The notes: a model not told the origin generated them from the letters alone. Positions 26,418 to 35,611 are shown, counted from the first letter of the stretch. The stretch: 64,000 nt of DNA from Nitrososphaeria archaeon (GCA_029775915.1 JARVKA010000001.1:286594-350593); one strand, 5' to 3'. Translations and numbers: made by a program.

Positions 26418-26576
26418 TGGTCCCGCGGGCAGGATTTGAACCTGCGACACTCCGGTATCTGTACGCTTGGTAGGCTGGTGAGGTTAGCATTCAGCTAACC
26501 TCTACAGCATCTCCCCCTTATGAGGGTCGGAAGCTTTTGGTAGTTACAAACTTCTACCAAGCTGAGCTACCGCGGG
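26418..26576 (-). tRNA. tRNA-Tyr (GUA) with three introns
   Basis: Acceptor CCCGCGG pairs with CCGCGGG, then discriminator A and an encoded CCA. C1-G72 is the archaeal tRNA-Tyr identity pair. T arm is GCAGG-TTCAAAT-CCTGC. A normal cloverleaf appears only after removing three segments: 26535-26552 (18 nt, in the D stem), 26509-26527 (19 nt, between positions 30 and 31) and 26457-26501 (45 nt, canonical site 37/38). The mature form then has D stem GCTC/GAGC, anticodon stem TCCGG/CCGGA and loop CTGTAGA, total 77 nt with CCA. Each intron contains its own hairpin. Exact splice points may shift by a base or two. Confidence 0.85.
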
Positions 26577-26750
26577 CTCCATATTATTCTTTTTAATAAT
26601 GCAAATAAATATGTTTTGTTAAAGGAATATTACGTTAAACTTTAAGCTAGAGGAGTTAACTTCATAGACCTTAAAAGGATTAAAGCTTATAAATAACTGC
26701 AAATACCATCAGTAAAGCGCTGAAAGTGACTATTGCTAATACATCTAACT

Positions 26751-27179
26751 CTAAGACTTATCCTTTTTTACTAAATCTACCGTCACTCTTTTAATCGAGC
26801 CTTCCACCCATTGAAAAGCTCCATAATTGCCAGATGGCTTTGCCATAATTAACCACACAATTGGATTCACTTTCATAAACTCTAAATCCCTAATTGAAGG
26901 TTGAGGTGGAGCTGGATGGGAATGAAAAACTCCAATCACATTTAAACCATCTTTTTCAGCATTTAAGTACACTTGAAGCAAATCTTCTGGTCTTATACTA
27001 AAAGTAACTTGAGAGTTATCAGCATTCTTCACGATCACTACCTTATGAACTACAGCTACATCATCATGAACCTTTCCTACAACGAGTGCACAAGCTTCTA
27101 TAGGCCAAGCTTTATCAGCTTCAAACTTTAAAGCTTCAAAGTCCTTCACATCGATCTTTAACTTATTAATCTTATTCAT
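26751..27179 (-). CDS. JAMM/MPN-domain metalloprotease, deubiquitinase/desampylase-like
   Basis: 142 residues forming a single MPN domain. The JAMM zinc site is complete: Glu28 (PIEACALVVG), His86 and His88 in FHSHP, Ser95 and Asp98 in PSIRDLE. Archaeal proteins of this size (for example HvJAMM1) remove ubiquitin-like SAMP modifiers from proteins and release sulfur carriers. A link to the TtuA-type tRNA thiolation protein at 9054 is possible but not adjacent. The gene is alone, between tRNA-Tyr and eL13, transcribed away from the latter. Activity is inferred from the intact ligands. Confidence 0.9.
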   Translation of the reverse strand: MNKINKLKIDVKDFEALKFEADKAWPIEACALVVGKVHDDVAVVHKVVIVKNADNSQVTFSIRPEDLLQVYLNAEKDGLNVIGVFHSHPAPPQPSIRDLEFMKVNPIVWLIMAKPSGNYGAFQWVEGSIKRVTVDLVKKDKS

Positions 27180-27339
27180 TATTGACCTTGTAAATTAATA
27201 TAAACTCTTGAATATAAGCATCATGAGTATTAATAGGGTTCTTTACTGGAAGAAAGTATTCATTAATTTGATTTCCTAATAAAAACTTTTATAATGAGTT
27301 GAGTATTCACTTTTTGAATCTATCTATAGGTGCTTTATT

Positions 27340-27684
27340 ATGAGTGAAAATAGTGAAGAAGCTGGGCTGGAATCGATTAAAAATGCAGAAAAGAGGGTTG
27401 TTAAAAAAACAAATGAGCTTATGAGCTTGCCTCCATTACCCAAAGTGATTTGTAAAAATTCACACAGTATTAAATTTAGATTAGGTCGAGGCTTCTCACT
27501 TTTAGAACTTAAAGAAGCAGGCTTATCGATAAAAGATGCACGAAGACTCAATTTACGAGTCGATCCTAGAAGGAAAACTGCGCATAAAGAAAATATAGAG
27601 TTGATTAAAAATTGGCTTTATTCTCAATCAAAAGTAAAAAATGAAAGAGTTAGCGAATCTAAAAATGAGCGTATGAATTCTTAA
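27340..27684 (+). CDS. rpl13e: Large ribosomal subunit protein eL13
   Basis: 114 residues containing the L13e signature: GRGFSLLELKEAGLSIKDARRLNLRVDPRRKTAHKENIE, interrupted here only for quotation. The GRGFSxxELKxAGL opening and the VDxRRKT segment are typical. Among archaea this protein is found in Thermoproteota and related lineages, not in most Euryarchaeota, which helps place the organism. Its N-terminus (about 35 residues) and C-terminal tail are charged and variable. It is followed after 33 bases by hisC, possibly cotranscribed. Confidence 0.9.
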   Translation: MSENSEEAGLESIKNAEKRVVKKTNELMSLPPLPKVICKNSHSIKFRLGRGFSLLELKEAGLSIKDARRLNLRVDPRRKTAHKENIELIKNWLYSQSKVKNERVSESKNERMNS

Positions 27685-27717
27685 ACGTTTATTAGATAAT
27701 AAATTTAATGAAAGGCT

Positions 27718-28800
27718 ATGAGTAGTTATGTAAGAAGAGTAATAAGAGAGAATTTGAAGAAGTATGTTGGAGGGGAGCAAAGAATCCCAAAAGGGGCTAT
27801 AAAACTCAATCAAAATGAAAATGAATATCCAACATCACCACATGTGATTTCCACTTTGATTAATTATTTAAAAAATAACGATCTTCGGCGCTATCCTGAG
27901 CAAGATAGTGAGACTTTAAAGGATAAATTAGCAAGATGTTATAATTTAAAGTCTGAACAAATAACGATTGGTAATGGATCTGATGAAGTAATTGCTAATG
28001 TGTTTAAAACTATAGTGGATAAAGGAGATTTGGTAACTTCCACAAATCCAACTTATGGTATGTTTAAAATTTACGCTATTGAGGCTGGTGCGAATTATTA
28101 TGAGGTGGATTTAAATGATGATTATACCATACCAATAGATAAATTAATCAATGTGAGAGGAAAACTCACGGCAGTTACAAATCCAAATAGCCCTACAGGT
28201 GTATTTACAAAGATATCTGAGTTAGAAAAACTTGCTAAAGGTTTGCAAGGTTATGGTGTTTTATTAATCGATGAGACATACGTTGATTTTACTAGAGATA
28301 ATGCATTAAGACTCATTAATAAATATGATAATGTGATCATTGCGAGAACATTTTCAAAATCCTTTTCATTAGCTGGGATTAGGCTCGGTTTTGGTATCGG
28401 TAATGAAGATTTGATTGAATGGATAGAAGTGGTTAGAAATCCCTATAATATAGGGACTTTAAATCAAATAGCTGCAATCGCAGCTTTAGAAGATTATACA
28501 TATGTGAAAAAAAATATTGAGCGAATAATTGAAGAGAGGGAGTTTCTTAAAAAGAAATTAAGAGAGCTTGGATTTTATGTATACCCATCTGAGGGTAACT
28601 TTCTCTTCATTAAATGTAAAACAGTTGAAGATGCGAAAAATATTGTGAATTTTCTTAAGAGTAAAAATATTTACGTGAGATACTTTGGTGATAATCCAAA
28701 GATAGCAGACTCCATTAGAATAACTGTAGGTACTCATGAGATTAATATTAAGGTTTTACAAGCATTAGAGGAATATTTGCAAAATTATCGTATTAAATAA
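27718..28800 (+). CDS. hisC: Histidinol-phosphate aminotransferase
   Basis: 360 residues of PLP fold type I, subgroup I-beta. ITIGNGSDEVI binds the cofactor phosphate, NPNSPTG is the conserved Asn-Pro segment, Asp185 is in LLIDETYVDF, and the PLP lysine is Lys214 in TFSKSFSLAGIRLGFG. This is the usual HisC signature and length. It would make histidinol phosphate from imidazole acetol phosphate. No other his gene is in the window, so an aromatic aminotransferase role cannot be excluded. It lies just downstream of eL13 and converges on the ogg gene. Confidence 0.87.
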   Translation: MSSYVRRVIRENLKKYVGGEQRIPKGAIKLNQNENEYPTSPHVISTLINYLKNNDLRRYPEQDSETLKDKLARCYNLKSEQITIGNGSDEVIANVFKTIVDKGDLVTSTNPTYGMFKIYAIEAGANYYEVDLNDDYTIPIDKLINVRGKLTAVTNPNSPTGVFTKISELEKLAKGLQGYGVLLIDETYVDFTRDNALRLINKYDNVIIARTFSKSFSLAGIRLGFGIGNEDLIEWIEVVRNPYNIGTLNQIAAIAALEDYTYVKKNIERIIEEREFLKKKLRELGFYVYPSEGNFLFIKCKTVEDAKNIVNFLKSKNIYVRYFGDNPKIADSIRITVGTHEINIKVLQALEEYLQNYRIK

Positions 28801-28833
28801 GCTTCATTTTGTTAATAAGCCAATCATTCCATA

Positions 28834-29754
28834 TTAAAAAGATTTGTGGCGAATGTAATAATATAAATACTCTTGTGCATAACCTGCAAAATCACCAAAG
28901 TATGCTCTCATTCTTTCTGCAATTTTGTTATAAATCCAATCGTTTAAGCGCTTTTCTTTAATATGAGTAATAAAATCTTTATCAAAAAGGTGGTTATAAA
29001 AATTGATAATAACGCGTAAAATCCATACATCAATCGGGAATGAATTTAATTTATTTAATGAGAAGAGTAGTACACAATCTGCAACCTTCAATCCTACTCC
29101 AAGTAATAATTTACGATTCATGTGCTTTGTTAATAAATTCTCTCTAGCAGTATAATAATCGAGATGAATGAGTTTATTTAAGTCTAACTCTTGAGAAGCG
29201 ACCAATTTAGCCGCATTTATCACAAACTTAGCTCTATAACCCAATCCATAACTCTTAAGTTTATCCAAATTAGCATAAGCAAGGCTTTGAGGCTTAGGGA
29301 ATGTATAAAAAACCTTTCCCTCAAACTTTAACTTATTACCATACCCTTCTGAAAGTCTTTTTATCATACGTTGGATATTTGGTATTTTATTATTCGTGGC
29401 GCAAATGAATGAGATTAAACATTCCCAAGGGTCTTGCCTTATAAGGCGTAAACCGTAATATCGATTTATAGCATCATTAATAATGGGATCCTTGTTAATA
29501 CTATTAAGTATTGATGGTAAATTATCGTCCAACCTAAAGTAATTATAAATAAACTCAATGCCTCTATCTGGATGAATTGTAAAGAATAATTTATTACCCA
29601 TTTGCTTCATTTTCAAAATGCTATCATTAACCACGCCATACCACCATCCATCCATTTTCTCCCATTTGAATACTTGGCCAGAATTCAAAGTATAATCTAA
29701 ATTGAATGGTGTTTTTGATAAATCCAATACCCTTTCCAAAAAATCCCCTTCCAT
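28834..29754 (-). CDS. ogg1: 8-oxoguanine DNA glycosylase/AP lyase, OGG1 type
   Basis: 306 residues with the OGG1 arrangement: an N-terminal beta domain (LNSGQVFKWEKMDGWWYGVV), WECLISFICATNNKIPNIQRMI, and a helix-hairpin-helix region LLGVGLKVADCVLLFSL. The catalytic lysine is at about 223 and the aspartate at 242 in FPIDVW. This is the eukaryote-like OGG1 family, found in some archaea and bacteria, rather than the AGOG or OGG2 families. It removes 8-oxoguanine and cleaves the backbone. The gene stands alone, convergent with hisC. Confidence 0.94.
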   Translation of the reverse strand: MEGDFLERVLDLSKTPFNLDYTLNSGQVFKWEKMDGWWYGVVNDSILKMKQMGNKLFFTIHPDRGIEFIYNYFRLDDNLPSILNSINKDPIINDAINRYYGLRLIRQDPWECLISFICATNNKIPNIQRMIKRLSEGYGNKLKFEGKVFYTFPKPQSLAYANLDKLKSYGLGYRAKFVINAAKLVASQELDLNKLIHLDYYTARENLLTKHMNRKLLLGVGLKVADCVLLFSLNKLNSFPIDVWILRVIINFYNHLFDKDFITHIKEKRLNDWIYNKIAERMRAYFGDFAGYAQEYLYYYIRHKSF

Positions 29755-30022
29755 TTTTAATTCTTAATAATTTGAGTAAAAATTTACGAATCCTATATTT
29801 ATATGAATATGGTTGTGAATAATGCTTAGTGAATTCAAAATCCTTGTTAATAATATTAATAGATTTGAGATAAGAGGCTCATATAAATCATCACATTAAA
29901 ATTAAAATCCCAACAAACCTTCAATCTTTAGCATTACTCAAGCAATCAACAATATAATTTCAAAAAGGGAGTTGCTAATACAAGCGGAAAGTATTTGAAG
30001 ATTAAAAATTATACTTTATGTG

Positions 30023-30412
30023 ATGGTGGAGATCGAATTATTATTTAATGGATTAAAAATTGATGGAGAATTGAATGAGCATAAAAATCCCATTACAATG
30101 AAATCTATTTTGAATGCTTTACCAATTGAGAGTAAAGTGAATCGATGGGGTGATGAAATTTACTTCTCTACTCCCGTAAATGTGAGTGAAGAGAATGCTC
30201 AAGTTGATGTTCAAATCGGTGATATCGCCTACTGGCCTCCAGGTAAAGCCCTTTGTATATTTTTTGGTCCAACACCAATAAGTAAAGGTAATGAGCCAAG
30301 AGCAGCAAGCCCGGTAAATGTGATAGGTAAAGTTAAAGGAGATTTAACCCTATTAAAAAAGGTGAAAAGAGGATCTAAGGTAATAGTGCGAGTAAAAGAA
30401 AAAATCGCATAA
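30023..30412 (+). CDS. Cyclophilin-like fold protein (TM1367-like)
   Basis: About 129 residues. VEIELLFNGLKIDGEL, then GDEIYFSTPVN and IGDIAYWPPGKALCIFFGPTP, match the small cyclophilin-like family of archaea and Thermotoga (PF04126 type). These proteins share the cyclophilin barrel but lack proven isomerase activity. ATG at 30023 is preferred to the overlapping GTG at 30020. It is followed after 37 bases by two radical SAM genes in the same direction, so the three may form an operon. Confidence 0.8.
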   Translation: MVEIELLFNGLKIDGELNEHKNPITMKSILNALPIESKVNRWGDEIYFSTPVNVSEENAQVDVQIGDIAYWPPGKALCIFFGPTPISKGNEPRAASPVNVIGKVKGDLTLLKKVKRGSKVIVRVKEKIA

Positions 30413-30449
30413 AGGATGGAGATATAAGTAACTAAAAAGCTTTGATTTA

Positions 30450-31565
30450 ATGATGTTTATTAGACTTGATGCTTTAAGCGTTTGGAGGAATAAAGAGGTT
30501 AAAGAGAGGCTCAATTGGTATTATCAAGTGATGTGTAATATAAAACCAGCAAAATTCTTGATTTGTAAGCGATTACCATCCACTATAGACTTAAAAAATT
30601 CGAGTGAAGATGAGTTATGGAGAGAGCATGAAATATTATCGAAGAATTTCCAAGAAGTTTACAATAAGATTAATTCAAATGAACTTAAGCTTGATGAAAT
30701 GGAAAAGCCTTCACAAAACTTTCTCGATTTAAAAGCTGAGTTGTTAAAAAGAATTATTACACATTGCCATCTTTGTGAATGGAGATGTGGTGTGAATAGA
30801 ATAGAGGGTAAGAGGAAAGGTGCTTGCAAGCTTAATTCTTTAACCAGAGTATCTACATGGTTTCATCATTATGGTGAAGAGCCACCTCTCGTAGGTATTG
30901 GTGGCTCAGGTACAATATTCTTTACTGGGTGTACTTTTCGATGTTGCTTTTGCCAAAATTGGGATATCTCACAAGATCCATTAAATGGGGCTGAAGTTGA
31001 TAGTAAAAAGTTAGCTATTATTATGAAAAATTTGAGGGAAGAGGGTGCTCATAATATTAATTTTGTTGGTGGTGAGCCTACAATGCATCTCCACACTATA
31101 TTGGATGGTATGAAAATCTTAAATGTAAATGTACCTATGCTGTGGAATAGCAATATGTATTGTAGTTTAGAAGCGATGAAGATACTTATTGATGTTATAG
31201 ATATATGGCTCCCAGATTTTAAATATGGGAATGATTCTTGTGCAATTCGATTATCAAAAGTACCAAAGTATTTCTCTGTAGTATCTCGGAATCATGCTAT
31301 AGCTCAAGCACAGGGGGATATGATTATTAGACATCTCGTTTTACCAAATCATGTTGAATGTTGTACGAAACCAGTTTTAGAATGGATATCAAAGAATTGT
31401 AAAAGGGCTTTGGTGAATATTATGGCTCAATACCATCCCGATCACTTAGTTTTATCACAACCATCCAAGTATCCAGAGATTTGTCGTAGACCAAGTAATG
31501 AGGAGATGAGAGAAGCTTACAAATATGCGGAAGAGCTTGGTTTGATTTATGAGCCAGTATCATAA
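30450..31565 (+). CDS. Radical SAM protein, PflA-like (first of a tandem pair)
   Basis: 371 residues. The radical SAM cluster motif is FFTGCTFRCCFCQN (Cys161, Cys165, Cys168), followed by GGEPTMH, which helps bind SAM. About 60 residues before it lies a second cysteine group (HCHLCEWRCG, with GACKL later) that could hold zinc or another cluster. The arrangement is like the archaeal pyruvate formate lyase-activating enzyme relatives (COG1313). No glycyl radical enzyme is in the window, so the substrate is unknown. The next gene, 16 bases on, is a related protein. Confidence 0.87.
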   Translation: MMFIRLDALSVWRNKEVKERLNWYYQVMCNIKPAKFLICKRLPSTIDLKNSSEDELWREHEILSKNFQEVYNKINSNELKLDEMEKPSQNFLDLKAELLKRIITHCHLCEWRCGVNRIEGKRKGACKLNSLTRVSTWFHHYGEEPPLVGIGGSGTIFFTGCTFRCCFCQNWDISQDPLNGAEVDSKKLAIIMKNLREEGAHNINFVGGEPTMHLHTILDGMKILNVNVPMLWNSNMYCSLEAMKILIDVIDIWLPDFKYGNDSCAIRLSKVPKYFSVVSRNHAIAQAQGDMIIRHLVLPNHVECCTKPVLEWISKNCKRALVNIMAQYHPDHLVLSQPSKYPEICRRPSNEEMREAYKYAEELGLIYEPVS

Positions 31566-31581
31566 AATTCAGAGGTGAATA

Positions 31582-32727
31582 ATGTTAAATAAAAAATCAA
31601 TGGCATGTCGCATTTGTGGCAAATCAATGGTGATTTCAAAAGCAATAGGGGTATGTGTATCTTGTATTCGTAAAGGTGATGGTAAAGCATTAATTTATGA
31701 AGCTCATTTAAGGGTAAGAAAAGTATTTGGACTCCCTCTTGAACCTCCTAAAGACCATAAAGGAATACCTTGTAATGTATGTAGTAATAAATGCGTAATC
31801 GGCGAAGGTCAAAGTGGGTATTGTGGGCTTAAATTGAATAATTTTGGGAGATTATATTCTCTTACCAGCTCGGATAAAGCTATTTATTATGCTTACCTTG
31901 ATCCACATGTCACAAATTGTTGTGCAGCATGGTTCTGCCCAGCTGGTACAGGTATTGGTTACCCAAAGTATGCTTGTAAAAATGGACCTGAATATGGTTA
32001 TTACAATCTTGCTATCTTCTTTTATGGATGTAACTTTAATTGCTTATTTTGCCAAAATTCTTCACATAAAAATATTCATTCAGAACCTCAACGCTCTATA
32101 AATGATTTAATTAATTATACAATTAATAATAATCGAATCACTTGTTGGTGCTTTTTTGGTGGTTCACCAGAACCCCAATTACCATTCGCAATAAATGCAT
32201 CAAAGAAGCTTTTAGAAATGATCGATCAAAATAGAGTGATGAGAATTTGCTTTGAGTGGAATGGTTGTGGAAATCATTACCTTGTTAAAAGAGCTGCAGA
32301 AATATCTTACATAACTGGCGGTAATATTAAGTTTGATTTAAAGTGTTGGGATGAGAATTTAAGTTATGCTTTATGTGGTGTTTCAAATAGAGATGCATAC
32401 AAAAATTTTGAGATGATTGCAAATGAGTTTAAAATGAATGATAATCACCCTCCAGTATTATGTGCCACTACATTACTTGTGCCAAGTTATGTAGATGAGA
32501 TAGAGATTGAGAGTATATCAAAATTTATAAGTGAATTGAATCCAAAAATCCCTTATAGCCTCCTTATTTTCCATCCAGACTTTATGATGAATGATTTACC
32601 AATAACACCCCTTGAACAAGTCGTTAAATGTTACAAAGTGGCGAAAAAGTATCTTCAAAATGTTCATATAGGCAATCTTCATCTATTAGGTTTTCGAAAT
32701 ATGGATGATTTTTTATTATCGATTTAA
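31582..32727 (+). CDS. Radical SAM protein (second of a tandem pair)
   Basis: 381 residues. The radical SAM motif FFYGCNFNCLFCQN gives Cys150, Cys154 and Cys157. Upstream are many cysteines in pairs: CRICGK, CVSC, CNVCSNKC, CGL, CCAAWFCPAG. The extra cysteines suggest zinc ribbons or further clusters. The start at 31582 has a good ribosome binding site (GAGGTGA). It resembles the preceding gene in the core but has a different N-terminal part, so the pair may be diverged duplicates. Substrate unknown. Its stop touches that of the primase-like gene on the other strand. Confidence 0.85.
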   Translation: MLNKKSMACRICGKSMVISKAIGVCVSCIRKGDGKALIYEAHLRVRKVFGLPLEPPKDHKGIPCNVCSNKCVIGEGQSGYCGLKLNNFGRLYSLTSSDKAIYYAYLDPHVTNCCAAWFCPAGTGIGYPKYACKNGPEYGYYNLAIFFYGCNFNCLFCQNSSHKNIHSEPQRSINDLINYTINNNRITCWCFFGGSPEPQLPFAINASKKLLEMIDQNRVMRICFEWNGCGNHYLVKRAAEISYITGGNIKFDLKCWDENLSYALCGVSNRDAYKNFEMIANEFKMNDNHPPVLCATTLLVPSYVDEIEIESISKFISELNPKIPYSLLIFHPDFMMNDLPITPLEQVVKCYKVAKKYLQNVHIGNLHLLGFRNMDDFLLSI

Positions 32728-33621
32728 TTAAGAATATAACGTTTTAATATTATTTTTTTCAATCCATCTCATAATTTGCTTATCGAGTGGTTGGTGCTTT
32801 TTGCGCTTAAGTCTTCTTTGCAATAGACATGGCCCAATAACTTCATAAGCCTTTCTTGCAAGTTTATCTGCCTCACCTAACTTGAATCTCTCCCAATCTT
32901 GATAATGTTTAAAACCTCTTAATTTTATCCACTCAAGTGTAAAATTTGATAATGAGTTTGGTGGTATGCAAATACAAACTACATTTAACCTTCGATGAAG
33001 GCTGAGTGGGCATGTAAATAACCTTTGTGAGTCAATATTATTCTCAACTTTTAAATTTACAGCCTTATATTTTAATGCTATATCTGTTATAAGGCTTTGA
33101 AGCTTTATTTTTACATATTCAACAATAGAATAAGCGAGATCAAGAGGATGTATTGAGTTTAATGATAAAGCATTTTGATGGAGATGTACATGACATCCTT
33201 CTCCCGACCATTTCACAATAATCGAATCCTCAACCCCTTCACTTCTTAAAAATGATATTATCTCTTTTACAACTTCAATCGTAGCTTCCCACTTATCCAA
33301 TGTATTATCAATATCCCAAGTTGGTGTACATGATGTAATATTTGAGAGATCCAAAATATCCTCATAATTTGTGAGTCGTTTGTAAATGTTGGCTGTGGCA
33401 TAAATTGTACGAGGGATAAATGATGCATACTCATTAAATATCTTTAATAAATCATTTTGATTCTCAATCTTTAAAGGCCTTTTATCTCTCGTATATCTAA
33501 TTAATATTGGTTTTTTATCAAATGAGCAATAAACACCAACCCATCGATTCTTTGCATAGCGAGTTATTTCATTTTGAACCAAATTGAATGAATAATGCTC
33601 CTTTATCTCATTAAAATTCAC
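32728..33621 (-). CDS. Archaeo-eukaryotic primase (AEP) superfamily protein, PriS-like
   Basis: 297 residues with the three AEP motifs: TWDID (Asp103 and Asp105, metal binding), KWSGEGCHVHLH near 137-148, and a third region DSQRLFTCPLSLHRR resembling the LIRxPGSLH segment of PriS. No zinc motif is obvious. It is shorter than normal PriS (around 330-350). The chromosomal primase gene is probably elsewhere, since PriL is not here. It starts with GTG overlapping the stop of a KaiC-like ATPase gene (GTGA), so the two are coupled. Function could be repair synthesis or priming; not known. Confidence 0.75.
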   Translation of the reverse strand: MNFNEIKEHYSFNLVQNEITRYAKNRWVGVYCSFDKKPILIRYTRDKRPLKIENQNDLLKIFNEYASFIPRTIYATANIYKRLTNYEDILDLSNITSCTPTWDIDNTLDKWEATIEVVKEIISFLRSEGVEDSIIVKWSGEGCHVHLHQNALSLNSIHPLDLAYSIVEYVKIKLQSLITDIALKYKAVNLKVENNIDSQRLFTCPLSLHRRLNVVCICIPPNSLSNFTLEWIKLRGFKHYQDWERFKLGEADKLARKAYEVIGPCLLQRRLKRKKHQPLDKQIMRWIEKNNIKTLYS

Positions 33622-34415
33622 TCAATTTCTGCCTCCTTCATCTCCTTTGCTTTTTTAATCTTTTCAATAACTTCTTTAGGTAAAGCGATATCTTCTTTTC
33701 TCTCTTCTAAAGAGCCCAAAATTACAAGCCCTTTACCATCCACGATAGCGATTTCAAACATATTCAAGCTATGAGGAGTTTGCCTCATCTTCTCAACTAA
33801 CAAATACCTTTTTAACACTCCACTTTTAACCGATCTTCTAAATCTAATTATACCATCAGCGATATGCTCCACACCCCAACCAAAAGCTTCTGAAGTGCTA
33901 ATCGCATATTGAGAAGTAGCAAGAACGGTTAAGTCCCATTTAAAGAAGACTTTCTTCACAAAGTATGAGTATCTTCTTGCCATAGCTGGTTTATCGAGCC
34001 AAAAGGCAGATAAAGAATCTACTACTAATCTTGCCCTCCCATAACCTAAAGCTTTTTTAGCCTCAACTACTTTATTCACCAATTCCTCAACATCTAAACT
34101 CTTCAAAGACCATTGCTCATCTTTACCCATTAATGCATCGATTAAAATTAATTTCTTCTCTTCAATCGCTTTCTTAAAATCAAAATTGAATTGAGAAGCT
34201 TGTCTTATAATCGAATCTGCACTTTCTTCAGTAGATACATAAATGCATCGATCGTTACACCTTATACCTTCATTTATAAAAGTTATACAACAAATGGTCT
34301 TTCCAGTTCCCGGCTCACCTGTAATAGCAATGAAGAAACCTCTTGGTATACCTCCACTTAAAATTCGATCTAACTCACTTATGCCTGTAGAAAGCCTCTC
34401 TATCTCTTCTACCAT
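33618..34415 (-). CDS. KaiC/RAD55-like RecA-fold ATPase, single domain
   Basis: 265 residues. STGISELDRILSGGIPRG is the usual N-terminal KaiC signature, GEPGTGKT (33-40) is Walker A, and ARLVVDSLSAF is Walker B. The C-terminal tail is lysine- and glutamate-rich. It is a single-domain archaeal KaiC relative of the RAD55 type, which often act as recombination or signalling ATPases. The downstream gene, coupled by a four-base overlap, encodes a primase-like protein, which suggests a DNA metabolism role for this pair. The divergent neighbour is tfb. Confidence 0.88.
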   Translation of the reverse strand: MVEEIERLSTGISELDRILSGGIPRGFFIAITGEPGTGKTICCITFINEGIRCNDRCIYVSTEESADSIIRQASQFNFDFKKAIEEKKLILIDALMGKDEQWSLKSLDVEELVNKVVEAKKALGYGRARLVVDSLSAFWLDKPAMARRYSYFVKKVFFKWDLTVLATSQYAISTSEAFGWGVEHIADGIIRFRRSVKSGVLKRYLLVEKMRQTPHSLNMFEIAIVDGKGLVILGSLEERKEDIALPKEVIEKIKKAKEMKEAEIE

Positions 34416-34511
34416 TCTAAATTAATTATTCAATAAATAGCTTTAAACTCTACTATAACAATTTTGATAATTTAAGAAAACCATTATCTTTCGATAAGAG
34501 CTTTAGTAAAG

Positions 34512-34520
34512 TTTTTATAA
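34512..34520 (+). promoter_or_regulatory. Candidate BRE/TATA promoter of tfb
   Basis: TTTTTATAA is centred about 35 bases before the ATG at 34552, preceded by purine-rich GTAAAG as a possible BRE. A transcript starting near 34542 would have a very short leader or none. Confidence 0.45.
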
Positions 34521-34551
34521 CTGCGTTTTAATAGATATAACTGTGTTATAA

Positions 34552-35478
34552 ATGACAGAATTAAAAGCTAAGATTATGGAACTACCTATGGTTAATCAAC
34601 GTTGCCCGATTTGTGGAAAAGGGCCAATAATAGTTGATATTAATGAAGGAGAAGTTTTATGTAGTAATTGTGGATCTATATTGAAAGAGAATTTTGCGAA
34701 TCCGAGCTTTGATCGAAGAATCTTTACAATTGAAGATTGGAAGAATAAAGCAAGGGTAGGTTTACCAACATCCTTAACGATGCATGATTTAGGGCTCGCA
34801 ACTACGATGAGTAGTAGCAATAAAGACGCTTTAGGTAAACCTTTTGGTTTAAAAATGAGGAGTAAAATTGAGCGTATGAGAATATGGAATAGGAGGAGCC
34901 AAGTTCATGAATCTATAGATAGAAATCTTAGAGAGGCATTCACTGAGCTTCGAAGAATGGCAGATCAATTAAATTTGAATGAAGTAGTTATGGAAAGGGC
35001 TGCATATATTTATAGAAAAGCATTGAAGCATGGCCTTTTAAAAGGACGCTCCATTATTGAAATTATAACTGCATCATTGTATGCAGCTTGTAGAGAGTTA
35101 GGAATAACACGAACTTTAAAGGATGTAGCAAAGGTAAGCTTTTTAAAAAGAAAAGATGTTGCTAGGTGTTATAGACTTCTCCTAAAAGAAATGGATTTGA
35201 AGATGCCATTATCAAACCCAGTTGCAAATATTTCTAAAATAGCTAATGAGGTACAAATCTCTGAAGGAACGAGAAGAAGAGCTATTGAGATCATTAGGAG
35301 AGCTAAGGAAGCTGGTGCTATTGTAGGTAAAGATCCAAATAGTATAGCAGCTGCAGCACTTTATTTAGCTTGTAAACTTGAAAATGAACCAAAGACTCAA
35401 GAGGTTATAGCGAAGGCAGCTGGAGTTACTGAGGTAACGATTCGAAATCGATACAAAGCTTTAAAGAAATTTGCTTGA
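34552..35478 (+). CDS. tfb: Transcription initiation factor IIB
   Basis: 308 residues. The N-terminal zinc ribbon uses Cys18, Cys21, Cys37 and Cys40 (CPICGKG, CSNCG). The B-finger/linker contains DWKNKARVGLPTSLTMHDLGL. Two cyclin repeats follow: AFTELRRMADQLNL near 124 and IANEVQISEGTRRRAIEI near 226, each ending in the AAALYLACK type motif. It recruits RNA polymerase to TBP-bound promoters. Transcribed divergently from the KaiC-like gene. Length and motifs are those of a full, active TFB. Confidence 0.96.
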   Translation: MTELKAKIMELPMVNQRCPICGKGPIIVDINEGEVLCSNCGSILKENFANPSFDRRIFTIEDWKNKARVGLPTSLTMHDLGLATTMSSSNKDALGKPFGLKMRSKIERMRIWNRRSQVHESIDRNLREAFTELRRMADQLNLNEVVMERAAYIYRKALKHGLLKGRSIIEIITASLYAACRELGITRTLKDVAKVSFLKRKDVARCYRLLLKEMDLKMPLSNPVANISKIANEVQISEGTRRRAIEIIRRAKEAGAIVGKDPNSIAAAALYLACKLENEPKTQEVIAKAAGVTEVTIRNRYKALKKFA

Positions 35479-35611
35479 TACTGTATCATAATAATATTTT
35501 TGCTCATCGCTTACAAATTCTTCAAATTGAGATTCATAAAAATACCTTCTTATTTCGATTTTTATTTTTCTCGCCAATCCATTAATATTATACTCATATT
35601 CATCAAAAAGC

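Noticed and set aside
27324-27551. Minus-strand frame over eL13
   Set aside because: Shadow of the recognised ribosomal protein gene.
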